Below are positions 28,122 through 36,698 of a stretch of DNA of 64,000 nucleotides, one piece after another (the first letter of the stretch is position 1; every line of letters starts with the position of its first letter). The notes below the pieces were generated by a model. That model was given only the letters and a program-made list of their open reading frames with translations, did not search any database and was not told where the DNA came from. Source of the DNA: CALGYY01 sp963678485 (GTDB lineage Bacteria > Bacteroidota > Bacteroidia > Bacteroidales > CAIWKO01). A program made the position numbers and the translations under genes. The stretch spans positions 3,844,001 to 3,908,000 of the forward strand of contig OY782882.1 of the NCBI GenBank assembly GCA_963678485.1, read 5' to 3'.

Positions 28122-28856
28122 ATGAAAAAATCCGATTTGCTCTTTCTCTTAGTTGCACTTGCACTCTTATTTCCATTTATACCGCTGCCTTTCCTGAAGA
28201 CTTCCATACAAGATGTTTTTCTGTATAACGAGAAATATTGGGTGATTACGAGTTTTTTAAAATTCGGAATCCTTGCAACACTGGGTGAGGTGCTTGGGTT
28301 GCGCATTAAGACCGGCGAGTATTTAGCAAAGGGCTTCGGCATTATTCCAAGAGCCATCGTGTGGGGATTTCTTGGTATTGCGATTAAACTTGCATTTGTT
28401 GTGTTTTCAAGCGGCGTTCCCGTTTTTCTCGAAAAATCTTGTTCTTTGCCCGATGCCGGCGCATCAATGAAAGCTAAAGATATTTTTGATGCTATTACTC
28501 AGGGTCTAGGCTGGACGCGACTTCTGACAGCCTTTTCTATAAGTGTGCTGATGAATATTTTCTTCGCACCTATCATGATGACATTCCACAAAATTACGGA
28601 TACGCACATCATGGATAATGGCGGAACACTCAAAGGCTTTTTCAAACCGATAAAGTTTGGTGAGATCTTTCCCCGTATAAATTGGTTCGTACAATGGGAT
28701 TTTGTTTTCAAACGCACCATTCCGTTCTTTTGGTTTCCTGCACACACGATTACTTTTTTATTGCCCGGTGAATACAGAGTTGCATTTGCTGCTGTACTCG
28801 GAATAGCATTAGGAGTAATCCTCGCAATCGCCAGTCAGAAAGGAAAGAAAGCATGA
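28122..28856 (+). CDS. Conserved membrane protein of unknown function
   Basis: A 244-aa protein with about five hydrophobic segments (about 5-25, 43-60, 83-105, 130-150 and 220-240). Between the second and third segments it carries GLRIKTGEYLAKGFGIIPRA, which looks like a conserved core, and WGFLGIAIK follows. I do not recognise a named family; a distant Mpv17-like relation was considered but cannot be shown. The stop codon overlaps the start of the porin gene (ATGA), so translation is coupled. Confidence 0.7.
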   Translation: MKKSDLLFLLVALALLFPFIPLPFLKTSIQDVFLYNEKYWVITSFLKFGILATLGEVLGLRIKTGEYLAKGFGIIPRAIVWGFLGIAIKLAFVVFSSGVPVFLEKSCSLPDAGASMKAKDIFDAITQGLGWTRLLTAFSISVLMNIFFAPIMMTFHKITDTHIMDNGGTLKGFFKPIKFGEIFPRINWFVQWDFVFKRTIPFFWFPAHTITFLLPGEYRVAFAAVLGIALGVILAIASQKGKKA

Positions 28857-30103
28857 GGACCATATTATCATTAAAATATTCATTGCTGTTTCTGATTAGT
28901 GTTGTCCTGCTGAAACCGCAAATGGGCGTAGCACAGGGAACAACTGAGGGCAACACTGCTCAATGGGGAATACACTTTTCCGGATTTATAAAAAATGATT
29001 TTTGGTACGACACTCGTCAGGTCTTTACTACACGTGAAGATCTTTTTCTTTTTTACCCAATGAACAAGCTACCGGATGCAGCGGGTAACGATATCAATAG
29101 TGGTGCAGTATTTAATTTCACAGCAATGACTACTCGCTTGACAGCGAATATTACAACCCCTGATGTGATGGGTGCAAAAGTATCTGCTGTGATTGAAGGA
29201 GATTTTTCAGGTGTTTCGAATAGTTATATTAATGGATTGCGATTGCGACATGCCTACGGAAAGCTATCGTGGAAACACGCAGAGTTGCTGATGGGGCAAT
29301 ACTGGCATCCATTGTTTACTACAGAGGCTGCACCCTCAGTTGCTTCTTTAAATACTGGTGCCCCTTTTCAGGAATTTTGCCGCAATCCTGTTGTAAGTCT
29401 TACAGGGATATTTGGAAAATTTAAGGTAGTAGGTGCATTCGCCACACAACGAGATAATGCTAATGATGGCCCAAGTGGTATTTCTTCTATGTATATGCGT
29501 CGTGCGTTGGTTCCCAATCTTGACCTACAGCTACAGTTTAAAAATTCCAAACACGCTGCGGGAATTGGCGGCGATTATAAGATCATTCAGCCTGCACTGA
29601 CTTTTAATGATGCCAAGAGTAAGAGTAAACTTGGAACCTATGCTTTCCTAGCTTATTATAAATTTAATACAGGGAAATTTTGTTTTAAAATTAAGGGAAC
29701 TTACGGACAGAATCTTACCGATATGCTGATGCTGGGTGGTTATGCAATACGACCTATTGATTCAACCGATACCGATTATCATTATACACCAACGAATCAT
29801 TTCTTTGGTTGGACACAGCTTTCATACGGAAAGAAATATCAGGGATACTTATTCGGAGGCTACGCTCGAAATTTTGGAACAACTCACGAAAACAACGGAA
29901 CCTACTACACAAGAGGCAAAGACGTGGCTTGGCTATATCGAATTACTCCTGGCTTTGCTTGTACTTTTGGAAAATTACAGTGCAATCTCGAAGGGGAGTA
30001 TACAGTGGCCGCTTACGGAACACCTGATAAAATGGGTATTGTAAGAAATGTTACGGCTATCCCCAATCTGAGATTATTACTGACCGTTTTCTACATTTTC
30101 TGA
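28853..30103 (+). CDS. Outer-membrane porin-like β-barrel protein
   Basis: A 416-aa protein with a signal peptide (about 1-26) and an alternating aromatic pattern throughout. Near the start is GFIKNDFWYDTRQV, and later LRLRHAYGKLSWKHAELLMGQYWHP, which resembles the DcaP-like group of trimeric porins. It ends with LRLLLTVFYIF, a terminal aromatic β-strand expected for barrel insertion. It most likely allows passage of small organic acids or sugars. It sits between an ATGA overlap and a gene that starts 4 bases after its stop, so it is part of a tight operon. Confidence 0.78.
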   Translation: MRTILSLKYSLLFLISVVLLKPQMGVAQGTTEGNTAQWGIHFSGFIKNDFWYDTRQVFTTREDLFLFYPMNKLPDAAGNDINSGAVFNFTAMTTRLTANITTPDVMGAKVSAVIEGDFSGVSNSYINGLRLRHAYGKLSWKHAELLMGQYWHPLFTTEAAPSVASLNTGAPFQEFCRNPVVSLTGIFGKFKVVGAFATQRDNANDGPSGISSMYMRRALVPNLDLQLQFKNSKHAAGIGGDYKIIQPALTFNDAKSKSKLGTYAFLAYYKFNTGKFCFKIKGTYGQNLTDMLMLGGYAIRPIDSTDTDYHYTPTNHFFGWTQLSYGKKYQGYLFGGYARNFGTTHENNGTYYTRGKDVAWLYRITPGFACTFGKLQCNLEGEYTVAAYGTPDKMGIVRNVTAIPNLRLLLTVFYIF

Positions 30104-30107
30104 AAAC

Positions 30108-32381
30108 ATGAGAAAAGCTTTAATCGTGCTGGGAGTGCTATTTTTATGCATTACCCTGCATACTAATGGACAAACGCCTTTCATGATTGTTGAATCAGGA
30201 AAGAGTGATTACAACATTGTTTGTCCGAAACTAGCGAGTGTTAACGAACGCCGCGCTGCAAGCCTGCTTCAGGATTATATAAAAAAAATGACTTTGGTTG
30301 ATCTTGCAATCATCACTGATGATCAGCCAGCCACTATGCATGAGCTACTGATCGGAAACACGAATCGTACAAGCTTTCCGGGATCCGACACTGCCAAAAA
30401 AACATTGAATCCTGATGGCTATTGGATAAGGACCTATGGAAGTAAATTGTATATTCTCGGAGGCGATGGCAGGGGCGTGATTTATGGCGTGACAGGCTTT
30501 TTGGAAGATCATCTTGGGTGTCGGATATTATCACCTGAAGTAGAGTATGTTCCCCATTATAATACAATTCTGCTAAACGAAATCAATGATTGGCAACAAC
30601 CGGTATCAGCAATCCGCATTGTGAATGGGTCTTTGTGCTATGACAGTAATTACAAAGATTTTAGGAAACTCACCACCATTGCTGATTTATGGAATGATGG
30701 TGAATGGCAGGGATATTTTGTGCATACCTTCAATCGCCTTGTTCCTGCCGGGAAATATTTTGATACACATCCAGAATATTTTTCATTGGTCAATGGCAAA
30801 CGCATTCCTTATGGTCAGCTTTGCCTTAGTAATCCTGAGGTGCTGCAAATAGCTATCGCGACCCTGCGGGAAGAAATGCAGGCTCATCCGTCCATCAAGT
30901 ATTGGTCGGTGAGTCAAAACGATAATATGTACAATTGTCAGTGCGACCGTTGTAAAGCAATTGACAAGGAAGAAGGTTCTCCAAGTGGTGCGCTGTTGCG
31001 CTTTGTAAATGCCGTGGCGCAAGCGTTTCCGGATAAAACGATTACTACACTTGCCTATCAGTACACACGGACTCCGCCACTAATCAGCAAACCGGAAAAG
31101 AATGTGATGGTCACGCTGTGTACTATCGAATTAAATCGTAGTAAACCAATCGCTGATGACCCATCGAGTCTGTCATTCATGAATGATATAAAGGGCTGGA
31201 GTGCTATCTGCAACAATATTATGCTTTGGGATTACGAAGTGCAGTTCACCAACTATTTGTGCCCCTTCCCCTTGTTTCATACGCTGCAACCGAACATTCA
31301 GATGTTCAATAAGTACAATGTAAAGGCGCATTTTCAACAGAGTAATGCTGAACACGGAGTTGAATTTGCCGAACTTAAAACGTACTATTTAAGCAAAATC
31401 CTTTGGAATCCCAATGCCAATGGGAATTCCATCATTGCCGATTTTATCCATTATTATTATGGTGAAGCAGCGCCCTACATTCAATCTTATTTTAATGATT
31501 TGCATGCGGCCTGTCAGAAAACTGCTCAGGGCCTTGATATCTATGGATCTCCAGTGCATTATTCACAGACTTTTCTTTCGCCGGAATACATCAAACACTA
31601 CGACAGTTTGTTTAACCTTGCTGAAGCCGCGGTAAAAGGCAGTGATTCCATGCTTCAAAGAGTGAGGGTTGCGCGTTTACCCTTGCAATTTGCGACCATG
31701 GAAATTGCTAAGGCCGATCTCTTCGGAGAGCAGGGTTGGTATCATATGCAGCAAAGTGACTATGTTGTCAAACCAGAAATGAAGCAGATGCTTGATGACT
31801 TCTACGCGAGCTGTAAGAAAAATAACATTGTCTATTTAAATGAAAATGGGCTAACGGCTGAAACGTACTATCAGAATACACTACGATTTATCGATGTTCA
31901 GCTTTATGGTAATCTTGCCTTCCAAAAGACAGTGAGCTGTAATCCCATGCCTGATGCACGTTATTTTTGTAAGGGAACATCTACCTTAACCAATGGTGTA
32001 AAAGGAACGGATGATTATAAAATAAACTGGCTTGGGTGGGAGGGGCAGGATGTTGTGATCGTGGTTGATCTTGGGAAAGTACAGCGGATTTCTTCAATTT
32101 CAATAGGCACGCTGCAATATCCAAAGTCGTGGATTCTTCATCCTGCGAGCATTGCATGCCAGATCTCCGCTGATAGTGTAAAATTCACAACGGCAGTAAT
32201 TCACACTAATGACCCTGCAGATAAAGCGGAACGGGATATTCTGGAAATGAGATGGTTATATATGGGCGCAGAGGCACGTTACGTAAAATTCGAAATTACA
32301 GCCAGTAAAATTCTTCCCGCCTGGCATAATTATGCCGGCAACAAATCCTGGGTTTTCGTCGATGAGATTGTTATTAAGTAG
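30108..32381 (+). CDS. DUF4838 glycoside-hydrolase-like protein with discoidin domain
   Basis: A 757-aa secreted protein with a signal peptide (about 1-21). An α-glucuronidase/GH20-like N-terminal domain (about 22-150) contains ILGGDGRGVIYGVTGFLEDH. A DUF4838 TIM-barrel-like region (about 170-590) follows, with the cysteine-containing stretch DNMYNCQCDRC. The C-terminal part (about 620-757) is an F5/8 type C (discoidin) carbohydrate-binding domain with VVIVVDLGKVQRIS. The substrate is not known. With the porin it could form a small polysaccharide-use unit, although no SusC/SusD pair is present. Confidence 0.82.
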   Translation: MRKALIVLGVLFLCITLHTNGQTPFMIVESGKSDYNIVCPKLASVNERRAASLLQDYIKKMTLVDLAIITDDQPATMHELLIGNTNRTSFPGSDTAKKTLNPDGYWIRTYGSKLYILGGDGRGVIYGVTGFLEDHLGCRILSPEVEYVPHYNTILLNEINDWQQPVSAIRIVNGSLCYDSNYKDFRKLTTIADLWNDGEWQGYFVHTFNRLVPAGKYFDTHPEYFSLVNGKRIPYGQLCLSNPEVLQIAIATLREEMQAHPSIKYWSVSQNDNMYNCQCDRCKAIDKEEGSPSGALLRFVNAVAQAFPDKTITTLAYQYTRTPPLISKPEKNVMVTLCTIELNRSKPIADDPSSLSFMNDIKGWSAICNNIMLWDYEVQFTNYLCPFPLFHTLQPNIQMFNKYNVKAHFQQSNAEHGVEFAELKTYYLSKILWNPNANGNSIIADFIHYYYGEAAPYIQSYFNDLHAACQKTAQGLDIYGSPVHYSQTFLSPEYIKHYDSLFNLAEAAVKGSDSMLQRVRVARLPLQFATMEIAKADLFGEQGWYHMQQSDYVVKPEMKQMLDDFYASCKKNNIVYLNENGLTAETYYQNTLRFIDVQLYGNLAFQKTVSCNPMPDARYFCKGTSTLTNGVKGTDDYKINWLGWEGQDVVIVVDLGKVQRISSISIGTLQYPKSWILHPASIACQISADSVKFTTAVIHTNDPADKAERDILEMRWLYMGAEARYVKFEITASKILPAWHNYAGNKSWVFVDEIVIK

Positions 32382-32422
32382 GAGCATCTTATAATATTTT
32401 CACAATGACCCGACAGATTTAT

Positions 32423-32456
32423 TTTGGAAATCAAAACTTTTTTTTTAATATATTTG
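32423..32456 (+). promoter_or_regulatory. Bacteroidota-type promoter of the small secreted-protein gene
   Basis: TTTG (32423-32426), a spacer of 22 bases, then TATATTTG (32449-32456), matching the -33/-7 consensus. The gene starts 79 bases downstream. Confidence 0.6.
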
Positions 32457-32534
32457 TAAAACAAAAGTGGATTATGCGAGCATAGTCATTTCATTACTTT
32501 TAATTTCTTTTTGTTGAACTAAAAATCAAACGCG

Positions 32535-32795
32535 ATGTTATTTAAAGACCTTTTTGTAAAACGTTTTCTGGTGATTTGTCTTGGCCTTTCAATGGTCATT
32601 ATGAGTGTAGCATTTCTGCTTCGTTCGGTAAGTCCGGCTCAAGCTAGTACCACAACTCCGGTAGAACCTGCCAAAGCACAATACGGATCAGGTGTTGAAA
32701 TTTATCCTCTGGGTATCAACAATGGAACTGCCTATTGGCTGGAGTTTAATCAGGTTTGGTATTTTAACTCGAAGAGCTTGGCCGATTGGAAGTAG
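32535..32795 (+). CDS. Small membrane-anchored or secreted hypothetical protein
   Basis: An 86-aa protein. Residues 8-30 form a hydrophobic helix (CLGLSMVIMSVAFLLR) that may be an uncleaved anchor or signal peptide. The rest is short and aromatic, ending with YWLEFNQVWYFNSKSLADWK. I know no family for it. It has its own promoter and a strong terminator, which support a real and separately expressed gene. Confidence 0.6.
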   Translation: MLFKDLFVKRFLVICLGLSMVIMSVAFLLRSVSPAQASTTTPVEPAKAQYGSGVEIYPLGINNGTAYWLEFNQVWYFNSKSLADWK

Positions 32796-32847
32796 TCTTA
32801 TAGCGAGTTAAGCCACGGCGCTTAAATCGATTATTAAACCTTACGAG

Positions 32848-32896
32848 ACGTCGATTAAGAGTGTTTATGAATGACACTCTTTATCGACGTTTTTTT
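32848..32896 (+). terminator. Strong Rho-independent terminator
   Basis: ACGTCGATTAAGAGTGT (32848-32864) pairs with ACACTCTTTATCGACGT (32874-32890) with one mismatch, followed by TTTTTT. It ends the small secreted-protein unit. Confidence 0.92.
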
Positions 32897-33687
32897 GTTA
32901 GAAATTTTTTTTATCAATTGTCGAGTTTTGTGGGATCACGCTGGATTATTGAGGCGCAACAAATAGTTATTGGTGTTGTTTTAGCACAAAAAAAAAACCA
33001 ATACTGAATTGTCACAATTAATATGAGCACAACTTAATTTGTGGTTTGTATTCTTTAAATTCCACCTTTTGCATGAACAAAAGGTGGAGCCAAAATTCTA
33101 GTCAAAGCAAAATGCTATCCCCCCGCTCTCGCCAATGACCGCAAATCACGCAAGGTAGTGCCGAAAACGCCAATTAACGGCAGTTCTTGAATGTAATGAT
33201 AAACCTCATTTCGCTCATTGAATTTTCTTTTTGTCGTTTTCGACAGAGCCGACAGCGAAAAAGCCGCTGTCTGGCCCCTTGCGGATTTGCGTGCCGTTGG
33301 CGATTCACAGCCCACCCACGCCCGCTTGCTTTGACAGGCCCGCGCACACGCTTTGAATATTAGCATCGCATAATTTCAATACTGTAAAAGTACCCTCAAA
33401 TACGAATGGTATTGGTCTGTTAAACTATTAAAACACGGATGCTCTAAAAGATTGATAAGTTTAATCAATATTGATGGCCAATGTTACAAACAATAGCTGC
33501 AATAGGAACTCATTCGCGTTCATTCGTGGTATTCGTAGTTGAAGAAAGGTTTAAAAACCTGTTGTTTTCTATGAATAGTATTCCAACTCCTCAACTTTTC
33601 CGGATTGATCAGACTATTATCCCATCTTCTGATTCTTTAGTACTTAATAAACACCAATTCACATAATGCAAAAAATAATCCCGCCTG
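32897..33687. other. Repeat-like intergenic DNA without a credible gene
   Basis: About 790 bases. It holds an 11-bp perfect inverted repeat TCCACCTTTTG/CAAAAGGTGGA (33061-33071 and 33078-33088), followed by a GC-rich segment (about 33115-33366) unlike the AT-rich surroundings. From memory, such hairpin-plus-GC-rich modules recur in Bacteroidota genomes as noncoding repeats. Further on lies TTCATTCGTGGTATTCGTAG, another repeat-like word. Open frames here look spurious. Confidence 0.6.
33061..33088. repeat. 11-bp perfect inverted repeat
   Basis: TCCACCTTTTG and CAAAAGGTGGA around a 6-base loop, CATGAA-like. There is no T run, so a terminator is unlikely. Confidence 0.85.
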
Positions 33688-33717
33688 TTGTGAATTAAAT
33701 CAAAAATAGTATATTTG
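33688..33717 (+). promoter_or_regulatory. Promoter of the TetR-ABC operon
   Basis: TTG (33688-33690), a 19-base spacer and a perfect -7 box TATATTTG (33710-33717). The operator palindrome begins two bases after the box, so a bound repressor would cover the transcription start. Confidence 0.7.
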
Positions 33718-33718
33718 C

Positions 33719-33735
33719 AAACCGACCGTCGGTTT
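33719..33735. promoter_or_regulatory. 17-bp palindromic operator, likely TetR binding site
   Basis: AAACCGAC-C-GTCGGTTT is a perfect palindrome with a single central base. It lies 12 bases before the ATG of the TetR-family gene and directly after the -7 box. This is the classic layout for autorepression. Confidence 0.8.
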
Positions 33736-33747
33736 TATATAAAGATT

Positions 33748-34329
33748 ATGAAAACAAAAAGTGAGCAGCGAATTAATGAAATTCTTGATGCTGCAATCAG
33801 CGAATTTGTTGAAAAAGGCTATGAGCTTGCCTCCATGGAAAGCATTGCAGCCAGAGCAAAATTGAGTAAAGGAGGATTATATCATCATTTTAAGAGCAAG
33901 GTCGAGATTCTCTTTGCCGTGAACGTAATTCTGAATGAACCCATTCAGCAATTTATGGAACAAATTGCCGCTGCGAAATCTGTTGAAACGGGATTGAAGC
34001 GCTATGTTTCTAATTACATACACTATTGGAATGATCATCAACGTGAATTGAAACTATATTTTCTTACGATGAATGAGTCGTTTAGTAATGCGCAAATCAT
34101 GAAACTCTATAAGGATTCAACGCGACAGATGTTCGACTTTTTCGAAATGCAGTTTCAGCGCGGCAAGCAAGAAGGTGTATTTGTGTTAGGTGATGCTCGA
34201 GCACACGCTGTTGCAATGATATCTTGTCTTGACGGCTATTGTGGTTATTTGCTGATTGAACCGTCAATTCCTCTTAAACGAATCATTGCAGAAATTCAAA
34301 AAGTATTTATTTCTGATATAAAAAAATAA
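33748..34329 (+). CDS. TetR/AcrR family transcriptional regulator
   Basis: 193 aa from the ATG at 33748; an in-frame ATG-less extension upstream would run through the operator and is rejected. The N-terminal 60 residues form the TetR helix-turn-helix with FVEKGYELASMESIAARAKLSK and GGLYHHFKSKVEILF. The C-terminal ligand domain is not identifiable. It precedes an ABC-2 exporter by 5 bases. It probably represses its own operon through the palindrome at 33719-33735 and is released by the exported compound. Confidence 0.9.
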   Translation: MKTKSEQRINEILDAAISEFVEKGYELASMESIAARAKLSKGGLYHHFKSKVEILFAVNVILNEPIQQFMEQIAAAKSVETGLKRYVSNYIHYWNDHQRELKLYFLTMNESFSNAQIMKLYKDSTRQMFDFFEMQFQRGKQEGVFVLGDARAHAVAMISCLDGYCGYLLIEPSIPLKRIIAEIQKVFISDIKK

Positions 34330-34334
34330 TATTC

Positions 34335-35300
34335 ATGATAAATCCCTCAAATACTTCAAATTGCCCGAACGACAAATGGGCCTTACGCATTCAGAATCTA
34401 AGTAAGCAGTATGGCGAGTTTACTGCGGTTGATAATCTTTCATTCGATATCATGCGTAACGAAATCTTTGGTTTGCTTGGTCCGAATGGGGCTGGTAAAA
34501 CGACTACCATAAACATGATATGTGGTTTGTTGCCTGCAACTGGCGGGCAAATCAACTTCAATCATAGCTATGGCAACGATCGAAAAACTTTAATTGGCTA
34601 TTGTCCACAGGAAAATATTTTTTATCCAAAATTAAATTGTCTTGAACAATTAGTATTTATGGGACAGATGTACGATCTCAGCGCAAAGCAAGCAAAAGCT
34701 TCAGCGATGCAATTGCTCGAAATGCTGGGGTTAAAGGAGAAAACAAAGGTGCGGGCAGCAGCTCTTTCGGGAGGAATGAAACGCCGCCTTAATATTTGTC
34801 TTGCGCTTATCCATAATCCTGAAATTCTAATTCTCGATGAACCGGAAGCCGGACTGGATCCGCAAAGCAGGATATTGGTCAGGGACTTTATTAAAGCTTT
34901 CAGTAAAGAAAAAACAATCATCCTTACCACACACAATATGGATGAGGCCGATCGCCTTGCTGATCGAATTGCTATCGTGGATCACGGGAAACTGCTGTTG
35001 CTTGATACACCTGGTAATTTAAGGAGAACTGTGGGAGAAGGCGATATTCTTGAATTAGTTGTTGAGCGAACACCCGAAGAAGCGCTGCAGAACTTTGTAG
35101 ATTCGCTTACTTCGCTTTCGATGAAGGTTAAAAATGGAGATGGAAGCCTGTTGATTAGTCATCCAAATATTATCGAACATGTTTCGCAAATAAAGGCATT
35201 GGCCGATTCCAGCGAAATAGAAATATCTGAATTCAAGCTGAGAGAAAACTCGTTGGAGGATGTATTTATTCACCTAACAGGAAGGAAATTGAGAGCATGA
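34335..35300 (+). CDS. ABC transporter ATP-binding protein, DrrA/CcmA-like
   Basis: A 321-aa ATPase with Walker A GPNGAGKT (49-56), signature LSGGMKRR and Walker B LILDEPEAGLDP. The Glu after DEP replaces the common Thr. The C-terminal region (about 235-321) is of the kind found in drug-export ATPases. The gene overlaps the permease gene by four bases (ATGA), so the two are translationally coupled. Together they form an ABC-2 exporter, probably for a drug or lipid, under TetR control. Confidence 0.9.
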   Translation: MINPSNTSNCPNDKWALRIQNLSKQYGEFTAVDNLSFDIMRNEIFGLLGPNGAGKTTTINMICGLLPATGGQINFNHSYGNDRKTLIGYCPQENIFYPKLNCLEQLVFMGQMYDLSAKQAKASAMQLLEMLGLKEKTKVRAAALSGGMKRRLNICLALIHNPEILILDEPEAGLDPQSRILVRDFIKAFSKEKTIILTTHNMDEADRLADRIAIVDHGKLLLLDTPGNLRRTVGEGDILELVVERTPEEALQNFVDSLTSLSMKVKNGDGSLLISHPNIIEHVSQIKALADSSEIEISEFKLRENSLEDVFIHLTGRKLRA

Positions 35301-36466
35301 AAACACTGAGTTTGATATTAAAAAGTCTTAGGGAACAGATACGCAGTTATTGGGTTTTACTGCTATCACTTAGCATGGGACCGTTCTTTATATTCGTGTA
35401 TTTTTTGATTACCGAAAGTTCAGAAGTCCAGTATCGTGTGATGATTCTCAATAATGATTCAACAATTCAAATATCTGAACAGCCCATTAATCATGGAAAA
35501 GCGCTTACTGCTTATTTCCGTTCGCTGCCTGTTGAAATAGGCGCGATTCCTTTTACTATTGAAGAAGTCAGTAATAAAGATGCCGGCATTGCAAAACTAA
35601 AAGATAAGGATGCTGATGCATTAATTATTATTCCGCCTTCTTTTTCACGAAAAGTGGAATTGCGTAAAATGTCTGATAGTAGTGCTTTGAGCGAGATTGA
35701 GTTTGTTGGAGATCTTACCAGTTCAAATTATTTAGTAAGTGCGGTTTGGGCCAATGAGGTTATCAATGAGTTTATGCTTAATGCAACAAATAATCAACGA
35801 TTAGTGATGGTAAAGGAAACTGCGCTTGGTATGTCTGGATCGGTGGGATATTTTGATATGGTAGTCCCCGGCTTACTAATCGTATCTTTAATTATGCTTA
35901 TGTTTACTGCGAGTATCGCATTTGTTGCTGAAGTTGAAAATAAAACCATTATGCGACTCAAACTTTCCAAGTTAACCACTTTTGGATTCCTTTCGGGTAT
36001 AAGCGCAGTGCAGGTTTGCGTGGGATTGCTATCAATGCTGCTGACATTATTAACAGCAGTTGCTCTGGGCTTCAACTATCAGGGTTCATTAGTTGCTCTG
36101 ATTTTAGTTGGAGGATTGACTAGTCTCTCCATTATAGCATTCAGTTTGATTATTGCTGGTATTACAAAAACAACAAATGAAGTATTGGTTGTTGGAAATT
36201 TTCCAATGTTTCTGTTTATGTTTTTTACAGGAGCAGCCTTTCCTCTTAAGAGTGATCCGTGGTTTTCGATTGCAGGATATCCCATCAATATTCAGGGTTT
36301 AATGACACCCACTCATGCAATATCTGCATTAAATAAAACACTGGTTATGAATATGAGTATTGGCAGTATTATCCCTGAAATTATTGCAATTCTCGCTCTC
36401 ACGATCATCTATTTTTTGATTGGAGGTTTGATTTTTAAGTACCGGCATTTAAAAATGAAAAATTAA
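35297..36466 (+). CDS. ABC-2 family transporter permease
   Basis: A 389-aa membrane protein with one N-terminal transmembrane segment (about 18-38), an extracytoplasmic domain (about 40-185) and five or six C-terminal segments (about 195-385). This is the YhgE/ABC-2 type of topology. A short motif VENKTIMRLKLSKL follows the second segment, as expected for ABC-2 permeases. It partners the ATPase encoded directly upstream. Confidence 0.88.
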   Translation: MKTLSLILKSLREQIRSYWVLLLSLSMGPFFIFVYFLITESSEVQYRVMILNNDSTIQISEQPINHGKALTAYFRSLPVEIGAIPFTIEEVSNKDAGIAKLKDKDADALIIIPPSFSRKVELRKMSDSSALSEIEFVGDLTSSNYLVSAVWANEVINEFMLNATNNQRLVMVKETALGMSGSVGYFDMVVPGLLIVSLIMLMFTASIAFVAEVENKTIMRLKLSKLTTFGFLSGISAVQVCVGLLSMLLTLLTAVALGFNYQGSLVALILVGGLTSLSIIAFSLIIAGITKTTNEVLVVGNFPMFLFMFFTGAAFPLKSDPWFSIAGYPINIQGLMTPTHAISALNKTLVMNMSIGSIIPEIIAILALTIIYFLIGGLIFKYRHLKMKN

Positions 36467-36626
36467 AAAATGTGAAATAAAGATGTGTCAGGATGTTCTG
36501 ATCATTGGATTAACAGGAGTTTCCTCTCTTCAGTAATATTTCCATTGTTCGATTTTATAATGATTATAAAAATGAAAGCTATACTTCTTGATTAATGGCG
36601 GATTCGCAATTTTATACTATTTTGAT

Positions 36627-36634
36627 TACATTTG
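36627..36634 (+). promoter_or_regulatory. -7 promoter box TACATTTG
   Basis: Matches TAnnTTTG and lies 64 bases upstream of the Nramp gene. No clear -33 element was found. The rest of 36467-36698 is AT-rich and holds nothing else I can recognise. Confidence 0.45.
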
Positions 36635-36698
36635 ATGCAGCATAGATTAATCACAACAATCGTTGATTTGGTTTCCTGTGTTATATTAAATTGATGCA

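Noticed and set aside
33115..33366. 83-codon minus-strand frame in the GC-rich module
   Set aside because: No start-site support and composition typical of repeat DNA; I treat it as noncoding.
33481..33666. 61-codon frame upstream of the TetR gene
   Set aside because: It begins in a repeat-like word and has no recognisable domain, signal or promoter.
33715..33747. Extended start of the TetR gene
   Set aside because: It would place coding sequence over the -7 box and operator; the ATG at 33748 begins the conserved helix-turn-helix region.
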